Shown here: piece by piece, positions 17,150-26,195 of the stretch
How the letters are laid out: each line of letters starts with the position of its first letter
Numbering within the stretch: the stretch's first letter is position 1
Origin: Halorubrum sp. 2020YC2
GTDB taxonomy: Archaea > Halobacteriota > Halobacteria > Halobacteriales > Haloferacaceae
Assembly (NCBI RefSeq): GCF_018623055.1
Contig: NZ_CP076019.1
Coordinates: forward strand, 310,001 to 374,000
Direction: 5' to 3'
DNA: 64,000 bases
The notes under the pieces: model-generated
Told to the model about the DNA's origin: nothing
The model's input: only the letters and a program-made list of their open reading frames with translations
Databases searched by the model: none
Translations under genes and position numbers: made by a program

Positions 17150-19156
17150 TCATCCGCTCGACCGGGGGTCCACGTACGCCTCGACCAGCTTGCGCTCGGC
17201 CGCGCGGAGGTGCTGATGGAACGTCTGCCGGGTGATCCCCATCCGCTCCGCGATCTCGGAGCCGTCGACCGGCCGCGGCCACTCGAAGTACCCGTTCAGC
17301 TCGGCCGTCTTCAGCGCCGCGCGCTGCCGCTCGGTGAGCCGCTCGTCGACCGCCGACGCGAACTCCGCGACGGTGCGGTCGCGGCTCTCGCGCTCGACGC
17401 GCGAGCGGAGCTCGACGCCCTCGTACTCCTCGCGGAACACGTCGAGGATCGACCGGACGTTGTGCTCCGGGGGGGCCTCGATGGTTACCGTCGCCGCGTC
17501 CGCCGTGGCGGTCGCGTCGGTGACGACGACGCCGTGGTCGGCCAGCTGCGCGAGCGGCGGCGACTCGGTGACGGTGACGGCGAAGCTGACGTCGTCGTTC
17601 GTCTCCGCGACCGGGCGCATCGACTCGACCAGCGGCAGCGCCGCGAGCTCGTCGAGGTCCACGTCGTCGCCGTCGGCCCGGAAGTACAGCTCGCCGGCGT
17701 CGTCGTCGAGGCGCGTCGTCCCGAGGTGTTCCACGTCCGCGCCGACCGCGTCGGCGATCCGCGTGAGGGACGACGACGGGTCCCGGATCTCAACGACTAT
17801 CTCGCAGACGCGGTCGGTGGTGAGGATCCGCGTCGTCTCCACCGAGTGGAGGCCGTTGGCGATCATCTTTCCGACCGACTCGCACACCTTCCGCTCCCGT
17901 CGGTCGAGGACGTTCGCGCCGTTCCCGTAGATCCCCAACACGCCGAACCGACGCTCCCCGTACGTGAGCGGGACGACGAGCAGCTGCGTCCCACCGGCGG
18001 ACTCCGGCGCGAGCGGGCCGCCCCCGCCGCCCCGCTCCACCGACCCGCCGCGGGGCTCTTCCGCCTCGATCGCCTCTCGGACCTCGGCCGGCGTCTCCTC
18101 GACGTCGAGCGTCGTTCCCGGCTCGACCGCCACGCCGCTCGCGGCGCCGACCTCGAAGCGCCCGGTCGCGGAGGAGACCTCCCCGATCCAGGCGCCGGCG
18201 TATCCGGGTTCGCCGGCGACCACCTCGCAGACGCGCTCCGGGATCACCTCCGGGTCCCAGTTCTCGACGAGGATCCGACTGATCTCGCTGAGGAGGCCGT
18301 TCACTCGGCCGAGGAGCCTGTCGAGCGCCCGGCGCTCCGTCGCGAGCTTCTTCGCCCGCTCCTCCGCGAGCCGCTCCGCCTCCTTCCGCTCGCTGACGTC
18401 GTTCTGGAACCCCACGTAGTGGGCCAGGTCGCCGCCCTCGTCGTAGACGGGCGCCACCGTCAGCTCGTTCCAGAACGGAGTCCCGTCGCGTCGGTAGTTG
18501 CGGATCTCGACGGTCACCTCCTCCTCGTTGCCGATCGCCTCCGCGATCTCCTCGACGGTCTCCGGCTCCGTCCCCGGCCCCTGGAGGAACCGGGGGTTCC
18601 GCCCGAGCACCTCCTCGACGGGGTAGCCGGTGTGTTCCTTCCACGCGTCGTTGACGTACACGAGCGGGTAGTCCGGGAGGTCGGGGTCGCTGATGCTGAT
18701 CCCGATCGGCGCGTCCTCGACGGCGCGCGTCACCTCCGTCGCGGACGGCTCGTGGTCGGAGACGTCCTGACGCGGTTCCGGGGCGGTGGCCCCGGAGGAG
18801 ACCGCCGTGACGTCGGCCACGAGCTGCTCGATCGACGCCGAGCCGTTCTTCTGGAGGAACCGGTCGACGCCGCTCTCGAAGGCCGCCTCCGGGACGCCGT
18901 CCTCGTCGGTCTCTGTGAACATCACGACCGGCACGCCGGCGTCGGCCTCCTCGATAGCGGTCGCTAGCGCCACGCCGTCGTCGCCGGCCAGCGCGTACTC
19001 GCTGACGACGCAGTCGTACTCGCCCGTCGTCGCCTTCGCGACCGCCGACGCCGCGGTGTCCGTCCGCGTCACGTCGAATCCGGCCGCGTCGAGCGCCGTC
19101 TCGATCCGATCGCTCCCCTCGTCCGGATGGACGAGCAGAGCGCGAGCGTTCGCCAT
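17150..19156 (-). CDS. bat: Bat-family regulator: receiver, PAS/LOV, GAF and HTH_10
   Basis: Bat activates rhodopsin and retinal genes in low oxygen and light. The 668-residue protein has a receiver-like domain (~1-115), a PAS/LOV domain (~140-270), a coiled coil, a GAF domain (~300-440), a Bat-type middle domain and a C-terminal HTH_10 (LTERQRAALKTAELNGYFEW ... GITRQTFHQHLRAAERK). Two sensing residues differ from active forms. The receiver has E53 (VVSEYAL) where the phospho-Asp should be, and the LOV-like loop reads GRNPRFLQG with Pro188 in place of the flavin-binding Cys. A TTAACC box lies ~27 bases upstream. It sits 2.6 kb from the archaerhodopsin gene, which has a Bat-box-like site. Haloarchaea have many HTH_10 paralogues, so identity as the true Bat rests on context. 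Confidence 0.8.
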   Translation of the reverse strand: MANARALLVHPDEGSDRIETALDAAGFDVTRTDTAASAVAKATTGEYDCVVSEYALAGDDGVALATAIEEADAGVPVVMFTETDEDGVPEAAFESGVDRFLQKNGSASIEQLVADVTAVSSGATAPEPRQDVSDHEPSATEVTRAVEDAPIGISISDPDLPDYPLVYVNDAWKEHTGYPVEEVLGRNPRFLQGPGTEPETVEEIAEAIGNEEEVTVEIRNYRRDGTPFWNELTVAPVYDEGGDLAHYVGFQNDVSERKEAERLAEERAKKLATERRALDRLLGRVNGLLSEISRILVENWDPEVIPERVCEVVAGEPGYAGAWIGEVSSATGRFEVGAASGVAVEPGTTLDVEETPAEVREAIEAEEPRGGSVERGGGGGPLAPESAGGTQLLVVPLTYGERRFGVLGIYGNGANVLDRRERKVCESVGKMIANGLHSVETTRILTTDRVCEIVVEIRDPSSSLTRIADAVGADVEHLGTTRLDDDAGELYFRADGDDVDLDELAALPLVESMRPVAETNDDVSFAVTVTESPPLAQLADHGVVVTDATATADAATVTIEAPPEHNVRSILDVFREEYEGVELRSRVERESRDRTVAEFASAVDERLTERQRAALKTAELNGYFEWPRPVDGSEIAERMGITRQTFHQHLRAAERKLVEAYVDPRSSG

Positions 19157-19374
19157 GCTCCACCGTTTGTTCCGATACGGGTTAATGGTTGCCAGTCTTC
19201 CGACGCGTTGGCTCCGAGCCCCTTGGCGGCGTGACCGAACCCCGCAGACCGCGTCCCGTTAGGCCATGACTACTTTGTGCTCGCTGCGCGTAGCGATCGA
19301 CGTATGCTGCCGACGATCGTCGCCGGCGGGGCGCCTCGCGAGCGAGTCCACGAGCGGCGTCTCGCCCACGAACG

Positions 19375-21444
19375 ATGAGCCTGCGAATCCCGGTCCGGGA
19401 GCCGCCGACGTCCGTCCCCGGAGACCGCGTCGGTCTCCCCGAGACCGTCCTCGCGGACCTCGGGATCGGCCTCGGCGACTCGGTCGCGGTCGAGGGCGCA
19501 CACCGCGTCGTCGCCCCCGTCGTCGCGGTCGACGACGGGGCTCGGGCCGTCTTCCTCCCCGAGCGACTCCGCCGGACCGCCGGCCTGGAACCGGGCGAGG
19601 CCGCGACCGTGGCGGCCTCGGAGCTCCCGGTCGCGTCGTCGATCACCCTGCGGCTCCGCCAGTCGGTCGACCTCGAACGGAGCGAGGACGCCATCCGCAG
19701 CCGGCTCGACGGCCGGGCTATCGCCGTGGGCGACGAGGTCGAAGTCACCCGCCTCGGCGGCGCGCTCACGCTCCGGTTCGACGTCAGGAGCGTGACCCCG
19801 TCGTCGCCCGCGGTCGTCACCGACGAGACCGACATCGTCGTCGCGGCCGACGACGGGGGACCGGACGTCGTCGCGGAGTCCCCCGGCGACGCCGGCGCCG
19901 GCGACGGGTTCGTCCCGACGGCGACGTTCGAGCGCCTCCGCAACGCGGTCGCGACCCGGTTCGAGGCCGCCGACGCCTTCGAGTCCGCCGGCTCACCCAC
20001 GCTGGGGCTGCTCCTCCACGGGCCGCGCGGCTCGGGGAAGACGGCGCTCGTCGAGGCCGTCGCGGCCGCGACCGGCGCGGCGCTCGTTCGGATCTCCGCA
20101 GCGCGCCTCCGGGGCGAGCGGGCCGGCGATCGGGGCGACCGGCTCGACCGCGTCGTCGAGACCGTCCCGGATGGAGAGGCGGCCGTGGTCCTCCTCGACG
20201 ACCTCGAAGCGCTCGCGGCCGACGACGGCGCCGGCTCCGCGCTGGCCGACCGCCTCCGGTCGACGATCGACGAGCTCCGCGCCGGGGACCGGACGGTCGT
20301 GATCGGGGCCACGACCGACCCGAGCGCCGTGCCCTCGGCGCTGCGACGCGGCGGCCGGTTCGACCGCGAGATGGAGGTCGAGCCGCTGACGGCCGCGGAG
20401 CGCGCGGCCGCCCTCGAAGCGCTGTGCGAGGGCGCGCCGCTCGCGATGGACGTCGACTTCGAGTCGGTCGCCTCGCGGCTCAACGGCTACGTGTTCGCCG
20501 ACTTGGCCGTCCTCGTCGACGCCGCCCTAGAGCGCGCGGTCCGCCGGGACGGCCGCACGGCGATCCGGATGGCGGACTTCGACGACGCGCTCGACGACGT
20601 CGAGCCCACCGGACTCCGCGAGGTCACCGTCGAGTTCCCCGCGGTCGGCTGGGACGAGGTCGGCGGGTTAGACGAGGCCAAGCGGGAGCTGGTGCGCGCG
20701 GTGTACTGGCCCTTGGAGTACGCCGACCGCTTCGCGGCGATGGGGATCGACCCCCCGTCCGGCGTGCTGCTGTACGGGCCGCCGGGGACCGGGAAGACGC
20801 TGCTCGCGCGGGCGGCGGCGAGCCTCAGCGACGCGAACTTCATCCCGGTGAACGGGCCCGAACTGCTCGACAAGTACGTCGGCGCGAGCGAGCAGGCCGT
20901 CCGCGACCTGTTCGCGACCGCGCGCGAGAACGCGCCGGCGGTGATCTTCTTCGACGAGGTCGACGCCATCTCCCCGAAGCGGCGCGGCGACGACACCGGC
21001 GCCGGCGAGCGCGTCGTGTCGCAGCTGCTGACCGAGCTCGACGGGTTAGAGCCGCTCACCGACGTGGCCGTCATCGCGGCGACGAACCGCCCGGACACGA
21101 TCGACGAGGCGCTGCTCCGGCCGGGGCGGATCGAGAAGGCGGTCGAGACGCCGCTTCCGGACCGCGAGGCGCGCCGCGACATCCTACGGATTCACGCGCG
21201 GGAGATGCCGGTCGCGTCCGGCGTCGACCTCGACTCCCTCGCGGAGCGCACCACCGGATACAGCGGCGGCGACATCGCGGCGCTGGTCCGGGAGGCCGGA
21301 CTGCTCGCGATCGAGGACGCGATCGTCGACGGCGGACCGCCCGCCGACCCGACGGTCGGGCGCGACCACTTCGAGCGCGCCCTGGCCGCGACGTCGCCGT
21401 CGACCCACGACGGGCGTGAGGACGTCGAACCGCCGGCGGAGTGA
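19375..21444 (+). CDS. CDC48-like double AAA+ ATPase
   Basis: The 689-residue protein has a CDC48-N-like domain (~1-165) and two AAA modules. D1 (~180-400) has GPRGSGKT but a Walker B reading VVLLDDLEAL, with Asp where the catalytic Glu is expected, and an unusually short body. D2 (~420-660) is canonical: GPPGTGKT, VIFFDEVDAI, ATNRPDTIDEALLRPGR. D1 may therefore bind but not hydrolyse ATP well. These ATPases unfold proteins, often feeding the proteasome. The gene is divergent from bat; no direct link to photobiology is shown. Confidence 0.9.
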   Translation: MSLRIPVREPPTSVPGDRVGLPETVLADLGIGLGDSVAVEGAHRVVAPVVAVDDGARAVFLPERLRRTAGLEPGEAATVAASELPVASSITLRLRQSVDLERSEDAIRSRLDGRAIAVGDEVEVTRLGGALTLRFDVRSVTPSSPAVVTDETDIVVAADDGGPDVVAESPGDAGAGDGFVPTATFERLRNAVATRFEAADAFESAGSPTLGLLLHGPRGSGKTALVEAVAAATGAALVRISAARLRGERAGDRGDRLDRVVETVPDGEAAVVLLDDLEALAADDGAGSALADRLRSTIDELRAGDRTVVIGATTDPSAVPSALRRGGRFDREMEVEPLTAAERAAALEALCEGAPLAMDVDFESVASRLNGYVFADLAVLVDAALERAVRRDGRTAIRMADFDDALDDVEPTGLREVTVEFPAVGWDEVGGLDEAKRELVRAVYWPLEYADRFAAMGIDPPSGVLLYGPPGTGKTLLARAAASLSDANFIPVNGPELLDKYVGASEQAVRDLFATARENAPAVIFFDEVDAISPKRRGDDTGAGERVVSQLLTELDGLEPLTDVAVIAATNRPDTIDEALLRPGRIEKAVETPLPDREARRDILRIHAREMPVASGVDLDSLAERTTGYSGGDIAALVREAGLLAIEDAIVDGGPPADPTVGRDHFERALAATSPSTHDGREDVEPPAE

Positions 21445-21510
21445 GACCGTCGGCGGCGCGCGGTCGGTAGCGAGGAACAACGGTCGCGGTGACCACCGTT
21501 CGTCGCCGGT

Positions 21511-21726
21511 CTACTCCTCGTGAAGGTTCAACACGAAGTACGCCACGCCGAGCATGGCGAGCAGCTCTAGTGCCATCATCGTCCAGAACGTCGGGCCGAA
21601 CCCTGCGCGCGACTCGAGCGTCGGGATCAGGAAGATCCCGGAGAGGGCGATCACGAGGCAGACGGCGAGTCCGACGACGGACCGCGTGTTCAGCACCGGT
21701 GCCTGTTCGGTGTTAGTGTCGGTCAC
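21511..21726 (-). CDS. Small two-helix membrane protein downstream of archaerhodopsin
   Basis: The 71-residue protein has two membrane helices (~17-35 and ~47-66) with short polar ends (MTDTNTEQAP ... VLNLHEE). It uses a GTG start. A 12-base palindrome CGGTTTAAACCG (21749-21760) holds a TTTAAA box 28 bases upstream, so it has its own promoter although it lies just after the archaerhodopsin gene on the same strand. I do not recognise the family. A role beside the rhodopsin is only suggested by position. Confidence 0.7.
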   Translation of the reverse strand: MTDTNTEQAPVLNTRSVVGLAVCLVIALSGIFLIPTLESRAGFGPTFWTMMALELLAMLGVAYFVLNLHEE

Positions 21727-21748
21727 GTCGAAAAATGAACGGCGAAAG

Positions 21749-21760
21749 CGGTTTAAACCG
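21749..21760 (-). promoter_or_regulatory. TATA box inside a 12-base palindrome
   Basis: CGGTTTAAACCG is a perfect palindrome and sits 28 bases (centre to start codon) before the small membrane protein gene, the expected TATA position for a leaderless transcript. Confidence 0.6.
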
Positions 21761-21792
21761 TGCTGTTCGGTTGCGTCGAGTCAGCCTGCCGA

Positions 21793-22578
21793 TCAGTCCG
21801 CGGCCTGAGCGTCGGCACCAGCCGACGGCTCGGGAGCCTCGGTCTCGCCGAGGATGGCGCGGCTGCGGAGCAGGACGAACCCGAAGCCGACCTTCGCAGT
21901 CACGTCGAGCACCATGAACGCCAGGGTCTCGATACCGAGACCGACGACGCCGGCGCCCTCAGTCCCGACGATCCACAGAATCGGATACGCCGTCCAGAGG
22001 ACGGCGACCAGCGCGGTCAGCGTGTTGAACGTGGTCTGCACTTCCTCGGAGCGCTCCCCGGCCGCACTGCGGAGGCTCGTGAGGAGGTAGTAGAGCACGA
22101 ACAGGAACGCGATCGTGCTGAACAGCCACCAAGTGTACCGCGCGAGCGGCGTCTTCGAGAGCGCGCCGATGAGGCCGGTGACGATCATCAGCGCGTCGAC
22201 GCCGATGAGCGTCCCGATCGTGACGCGGTCGACCTTCGCCAGCAGGGCGAGGTCAAGCAGCAGCAGCGGCGTCGTGAACAGCCAGTCAGCGTACCGTGCG
22301 TAGTAGATGTCGAGCACCGTTCCGCTGGCGAGCTCGACCTCGGTCACACCGATGCCGAAGAACATCGCAAGGTACGCTGCCGATGCGATCCCCGGAACGA
22401 GGATCGTGATCGCGTAGTACTCACGGGCCTCCTTGTCCGTCACGCCCCATCCTTGGGCGATGAAGTAGAAGGTCCCAATGAGCATTAGTAGTGTGCCAAT
22501 ACCCAACCAGAGCGTCTCGGGGCGACCGTCCCCGAGCAGATCCGCTCCAACGGCTGCCGTTAGCGCTATCGGGTCCAT
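21793..22578 (-). CDS. bop: Archaerhodopsin, light-driven proton pump
   Basis: The 261-residue seven-helix opsin closely matches Halorubrum archaerhodopsins from its first residues ([18 protein letters not shown]). Pump residues are present: [16 protein letters not shown] gives the primary acceptor Asp98 and donor Asp109, and [10 protein letters not shown] gives retinal Lys229. The C-terminus ([15 protein letters not shown]) is also archaerhodopsin-like. It exports protons under light, helping ATP synthesis at low oxygen. I chose the ATG at 22578 by homology of the precursor; an ATG 15 codons upstream would include the TATA box. Retinal would come from brp at 23246; control by Bat is expected. 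Confidence 0.97.
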   Translation of the reverse strand: MDPIALTAAVGADLLGDGRPETLWLGIGTLLMLIGTFYFIAQGWGVTDKEAREYYAITILVPGIASAAYLAMFFGIGVTEVELASGTVLDIYYARYADWLFTTPLLLLDLALLAKVDRVTIGTLIGVDALMIVTGLIGALSKTPLARYTWWLFSTIAFLFVLYYLLTSLRSAAGERSEEVQTTFNTLTALVAVLWTAYPILWIVGTEGAGVVGLGIETLAFMVLDVTAKVGFGFVLLRSRAILGETEAPEPSAGADAQAAD

Positions 22579-22590
22579 ACCCACATTTTC

Positions 22591-22634
22591 ATACAGTATA
22601 TACTCTATTGAGATCGATGCCAACCCAGTTAGGT
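22591..22634 (-). promoter_or_regulatory. Archaerhodopsin promoter with Bat-box-like upstream element
   Basis: On the minus strand a TATA-like AGTATATACT sits at about 22596-22605, some 22 bases before the start codon. Upstream, 22620-22634 reads ACCTAACTGGGTTGG. This resembles the bop UAS consensus reported for Halobacterium (ACC..ACT.GTT.GG form), and its centre is about 50 bases from the expected transcription start, close to the -53 known there. Confidence 0.65.
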
Positions 22635-22756
22635 ACGGCCCGTCCCAGACGACAGAGCGCGGTGGCGTCTGGGGGGTCGCCGCCCGCGGCGCGTCCTCCC
22701 TCCGGGGAAACGTAGTCGGCCCGAAAGTAATGAGCCTGGGGCACTACGAGTGTGAC

Positions 22757-23137
22757 ATGGCTGACGAAGACACAGAGGCGGAAGCGGAATCGACCGTCGA
22801 GACCACCGCGGAACAGGAGGTCGAAGCCGAGGCGACCGACGACGTCACCATCGACGTTGAGGCGATAGACGAGTACGAACGGCGGATCGAGGAGCTGTCC
22901 ACCGCGGTCGAGGAGCGGGAGGACACGATCGAGGAGCTACAGTCGGTCGTCGAGGCGCAGTCGGAACAGATCGACAAGTTGGAGAACCAGTTCCTCGATC
23001 TGTCCGCGCGCGTGGCGGACGGCCGGAACCTCGGCGTCTGCCCCGAGTGTAACGGGCCGACGGAGAAGAAGGAGCGGTTGTTCCGATCGGACACGATCGA
23101 GTGCACGCGTTGCGGGGAAGTGATCCACACGTACTGA
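22757..23137 (+). CDS. Acidic coiled-coil protein with zinc ribbon
   Basis: The 126-residue protein has an acidic Glu/Thr-rich head (~1-35), a coiled coil (~38-85; EERREDTIEEL-type heptads) and a C-terminal zinc ribbon (CPEC ... CTRCGEVIHTY). The ATG at 22757 is preferred because GAAAGTAAT lies ~28 bases upstream; an ATG at 22730 would add nine residues. It is divergent from archaerhodopsin, sharing the promoter gap, and precedes brp. Function unknown; regulation or assembly is possible. Confidence 0.72.
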   Translation: MADEDTEAEAESTVETTAEQEVEAEATDDVTIDVEAIDEYERRIEELSTAVEEREDTIEELQSVVEAQSEQIDKLENQFLDLSARVADGRNLGVCPECNGPTEKKERLFRSDTIECTRCGEVIHTY

Positions 23138-23245
23138 CCGAGGCGTCGGGAGCCCCCCGTCCGCCCAGCGGGCGCGCGGAGGGGAACATAAAAGCCCCAA
23201 TAATAACGGCGAGCCCCTAACCCCGTCCCGACCGTACGTACGACC

Positions 23246-24298
23246 ATGTCGACGTCGACGGCGAGCCCGGTACGGCGGCTGCTCGGGGAACCGGAACGGA
23301 CGGCCATCGGTGCGTCGCGCGCGGCGTTGCTCCTGCTCGCGGTCGGGTTCGGTGCGCTGTCCGCGGCGGGAACCGACGTGTCGCTCCGAACCCAGATGAT
23401 CGCGTACCTCGTCGGGATGGTCGCGTTGAACCTCCCGCACGGCGGGTACGAGCACTTCTCGAACCTCCGTCGGCGGGGGCTCCCGTTCGGCGCGCGGTAC
23501 GTCGGTCTCTACCTCGGCTTCGTCGCGTCGTTCGTGGCGCTGTTCGTCGTCGCGCCGCTGCCGGCGCTCGCGCTCGCGTTCGGGACGGCGGTCGCGAAGG
23601 GCGGGCACGGCGACCTGCGCGTGATGGACGCCCTCGTCGGGACGGACCACCTCCCGACCAGGCCGCAGCGCGCCCTGGCGGCGCTCATCCGCGGCGGGGC
23701 CGTGATGGTCGTTCCCGCCGTCTTCTGGACGGAGACCTACTACAGCTTCACCAGTATCATGCTGGGCGTCTTCGACGGCCAACTCGCCGGGCCGGCGGCG
23801 TCGAACCCAGAGACGTTCACAACGGCGCTCGGCGCGGCCTTCGGGCTCGGCGTGGCCGTCCACCTCGGCGGCGGCCTCGCGACCAGCCTGCGCTCGACCG
23901 GCGGCGTGAGTCGGTCGTGGCTCCTCGACGCCGCGGAGACGCTGCTGCTCGTCGCGTACTTCGCCTTGGTGCCCGTGGTCGTCGCCATCGGGCTCTACTT
24001 CCCGCTGTGGTACTCGCTGCGGCAGTCGGCGCGGAGCATGGTCGTCGAGCAGGAGCAGCCCGACCGGACGGAAGGCGTCTCGCTCGTCGTCGCGTGGGGC
24101 GTCCTCGTCGTCGGCGCGCTGGTCACGGCGACCGTCGCGGCCGCCCTGTGGACCGTCGCCCCGAACCCGCTGGCCGGCGGCTCGCTGCTCTCCGGCGCCG
24201 TCGCCTTCTACACGATCTTCGTCTGCGTCATCGCGATGCCGCACGTCGTCGTGGGCGAGTGGCTCGACTTCGGGCGCGGCATCTGGTACGTCCCCTGA
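23246..24298 (+). CDS. brp: Beta-carotene 15,15'-dioxygenase, Brp/Blh family
   Basis: Brp/Blh cleaves beta-carotene to two retinals, the chromophore of the rhodopsins in this window. The 350-residue protein has about eight membrane helices and the family His-rich spots: NLPHGGYEHF, GGHGDLRVMDALVGTDHLP (split near residues 120-138) and MPHVVVGEWLDF near the end. It is close to the archaerhodopsin gene on the opposite strand, the usual neighbourhood. A CCTAACCCC element ~28 bases upstream may be its TATA region; I see no clear Bat box. Confidence 0.92.
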   Translation: MSTSTASPVRRLLGEPERTAIGASRAALLLLAVGFGALSAAGTDVSLRTQMIAYLVGMVALNLPHGGYEHFSNLRRRGLPFGARYVGLYLGFVASFVALFVVAPLPALALAFGTAVAKGGHGDLRVMDALVGTDHLPTRPQRALAALIRGGAVMVVPAVFWTETYYSFTSIMLGVFDGQLAGPAASNPETFTTALGAAFGLGVAVHLGGGLATSLRSTGGVSRSWLLDAAETLLLVAYFALVPVVVAIGLYFPLWYSLRQSARSMVVEQEQPDRTEGVSLVVAWGVLVVGALVTATVAAALWTVAPNPLAGGSLLSGAVAFYTIFVCVIAMPHVVVGEWLDFGRGIWYVP

Positions 24299-24403
24299 CC
24301 GCGGCCGCGTTCCGGCCCGCGGCGCGCGCTTCGCGGAACGGACTCCCCGCCTGCGGTCGACGAGATAACAAGCCCTAAAACCCGGCTCGTCGACCGGTAC
24401 GGT

Positions 24404-25144
24404 ATGCCTCTGCGGTTCGCTCGGCGGCTCGGACTCGCGGACGCGGTGACCGTGGCCAACGCCGCCGTCGGCTTCCTCGCCGTCGTCGCCGCGACGGTCG
24501 ACGTCGCGCTCGCGGCCCGACTCGTCCTCCTCGCCGCCGTCGCGGACGGGCTCGACGGCGTCGTCGCCCGGCACCGCGGGTCGACGCCGGCCGGGCCGTA
24601 CCTCGACTCGCTCGCCGACGTGGCCTCCTTCGGGGTCGCGCCCGCCGCGCTCGTCGCCGCGGTAGTGTCCGACGGGCGCTCGCTCGCGACGGACCCCCTG
24701 CTCGTCGCCGGCGGCGTCGGCGCGGGCGCGCTGTTCGTCGCCGCCGCTGTCGCCCGGCTCGGACTGTACACGGCCGACGAGGACGGCTCCCGCGAGACGG
24801 TCGGCGTCCCGACCACGCTGGCGGCGACGGTGCTCGCGGCCGCCGTCATCGCCGGTTACACCGCCCCGCTCCTCCTCGTCGCGGCGACGGTGACGTTCGC
24901 GCTGCTCATGGGGTCGACGGTGACGTACCCGGACCTCCACGCGCAGGACGCCTTGGTGATGGGCGTCGTTCAGGCCGCGGTGATCCTCACGCCCGCCGGC
25001 CACATGGCGACGGGCGCGCTCCCCGCGTGGATCGGCGAGGGGTTCGCGTTCGCGCTGCTGTTCCTCTCCTGTGGCTACCTCCTGTTCGGCCCGCGCTTCT
25101 ACTGGGGCGACGGGATCCGCGCGCCGCCGGGCCTGCGGCGGTGA
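24404..25144 (+). CDS. pssA: CDP-alcohol phosphatidyltransferase, archaetidylserine synthase-like
   Basis: This class transfers a phosphoarchaeol group from CDP-archaeol to an alcohol, here most likely serine. The 246-residue membrane protein has about seven helices and the signature DG..AR........G...D...D as DGLDGVVARHRGSTPAGPYL followed by DSLADVASFG. A CCCTAAAACC box lies ~27 bases before the ATG. Haloarchaeal PssA acts in archaetidylethanolamine-type lipid synthesis and surface-protein lipid anchoring; the substrate alcohol is inferred from family resemblance. Confidence 0.88.
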   Translation: MPLRFARRLGLADAVTVANAAVGFLAVVAATVDVALAARLVLLAAVADGLDGVVARHRGSTPAGPYLDSLADVASFGVAPAALVAAVVSDGRSLATDPLLVAGGVGAGALFVAAAVARLGLYTADEDGSRETVGVPTTLAATVLAAAVIAGYTAPLLLVAATVTFALLMGSTVTYPDLHAQDALVMGVVQAAVILTPAGHMATGALPAWIGEGFAFALLFLSCGYLLFGPRFYWGDGIRAPPGLRR

Positions 25145-25239
25145 CGCCGGAGTAGCGAAGCGCGGACCCACCGCTCGCGGTCGGTCGAAAATATCGGTGA
25201 AAATCGGTCGACGACGCCGCGCCGACGGCGGGAGAGTCC

Positions 25240-25971
25240 TTACAGCAGGTCGTCGAACTCCTTGTACCGGGTGATGTCGACGCCCTCGTCGGTGACGACG
25301 GCGACGTTGATTCCGTTCCCGGACGCGAGGTCGCGCTCGACGGCGGACTGGATCGCCTTCGCGGCGATGTTCTTCGCCTCCTCGATGTCGACGTCGTCGT
25401 CGTACTCCTGTTCTAAGACGCCGAGCGCGTACTGCGACCCGGAGCCGGTGACGGTGTACTCCTCCTCGGTCGTGCCGCCGAGGGCGTCGATGGAGTAGAT
25501 GTGCGCGCCCTCGTCGTCGACGCCGCCCAGGATCGGCTGGACGATGTAGAACGCGCCGGAGCGGAGGAGGTTCCCCGTGAGGGTCGACAGCGCCTCCATC
25601 GACATGTCCTTGCCGCGGCGCGCCTCGTAGAGGCTCGTCTCGGCGCGGAGCGTCGAGATGAGGTTCTGGGCCGCCGAGACGGAGCCGGCGATGGTCAGGG
25701 CGCCGCGCGGGTGGATCTCCTCGACCTTCTGGACGTCCTTCGAGGAGACCATACCGCCGAGGGAGGCGCGCATGTCGGTCGCCATCACGACGCCGTCTTC
25801 GGCCTTAATTCCCACCGTCGTGGTCCCGGTCTTCATCTCGCCGTCGCCGTCCGCCTTCGCGGCGCGGCGCTCGCTGTGTTCGAACTCGCCGAGCTCCGGT
25901 CCGAAGACGGGCTGGTCGCGGCCGAGGTCCGCCGCCGGGCCGTCTGAGAGGTCGCCAGTCGGTGTTCGCAT
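25240..25971 (-). CDS. psmB: Proteasome beta subunit
   Basis: The beta subunit supplies the peptidase sites of the 20S proteasome. The 243-residue precursor has a 49-residue propeptide ending MKTG. The mature chain starts TTTVGIKAEDG with Thr1 as nucleophile. Asp17 (MATD) and Lys33 (SSKDVQK) fall at the expected mature positions. The ATG at 25971 is supported by a TTTATCA box about 28 bases upstream. Confidence 0.97.
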   Translation of the reverse strand: MRTPTGDLSDGPAADLGRDQPVFGPELGEFEHSERRAAKADGDGEMKTGTTTVGIKAEDGVVMATDMRASLGGMVSSKDVQKVEEIHPRGALTIAGSVSAAQNLISTLRAETSLYEARRGKDMSMEALSTLTGNLLRSGAFYIVQPILGGVDDEGAHIYSIDALGGTTEEEYTVTGSGSQYALGVLEQEYDDDVDIEEAKNIAAKAIQSAVERDLASGNGINVAVVTDEGVDITRYKEFDDLL

Positions 25972-26195
25972 TACACGCTTGTTGGCTCGGCGCGCTGATA
26001 AAGGCAACCCTTCGGGGGCCGCCGACCGGTTCCGACGAGCCTATCCGTCGCCGGGCCGCGACCGGCCGACCGCGGTGAGACGTCTGGTCTCGACGGCGGC
26101 CACGCACGGGACGGAACGGGAGCGATCGGTCGGGGCGGCGCGGTCGCTCGGGGTGAGCGGGCGGTCGCGCAAAACGAGCTATCTCGGCCGGTGGG

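Noticed and set aside
16651-19156. SRPBCC gene as part of the rhodopsin system
   Set aside because: It only shares strand and a short gap with bat; nothing in its sequence links it to retinal or opsin.
22937-25171. 744-codon minus-strand frame over brp and the phosphatidyltransferase
   Set aside because: It is composed of Arg/Asp/Glu-rich antisense sequence and overlaps three genes with clear family motifs.
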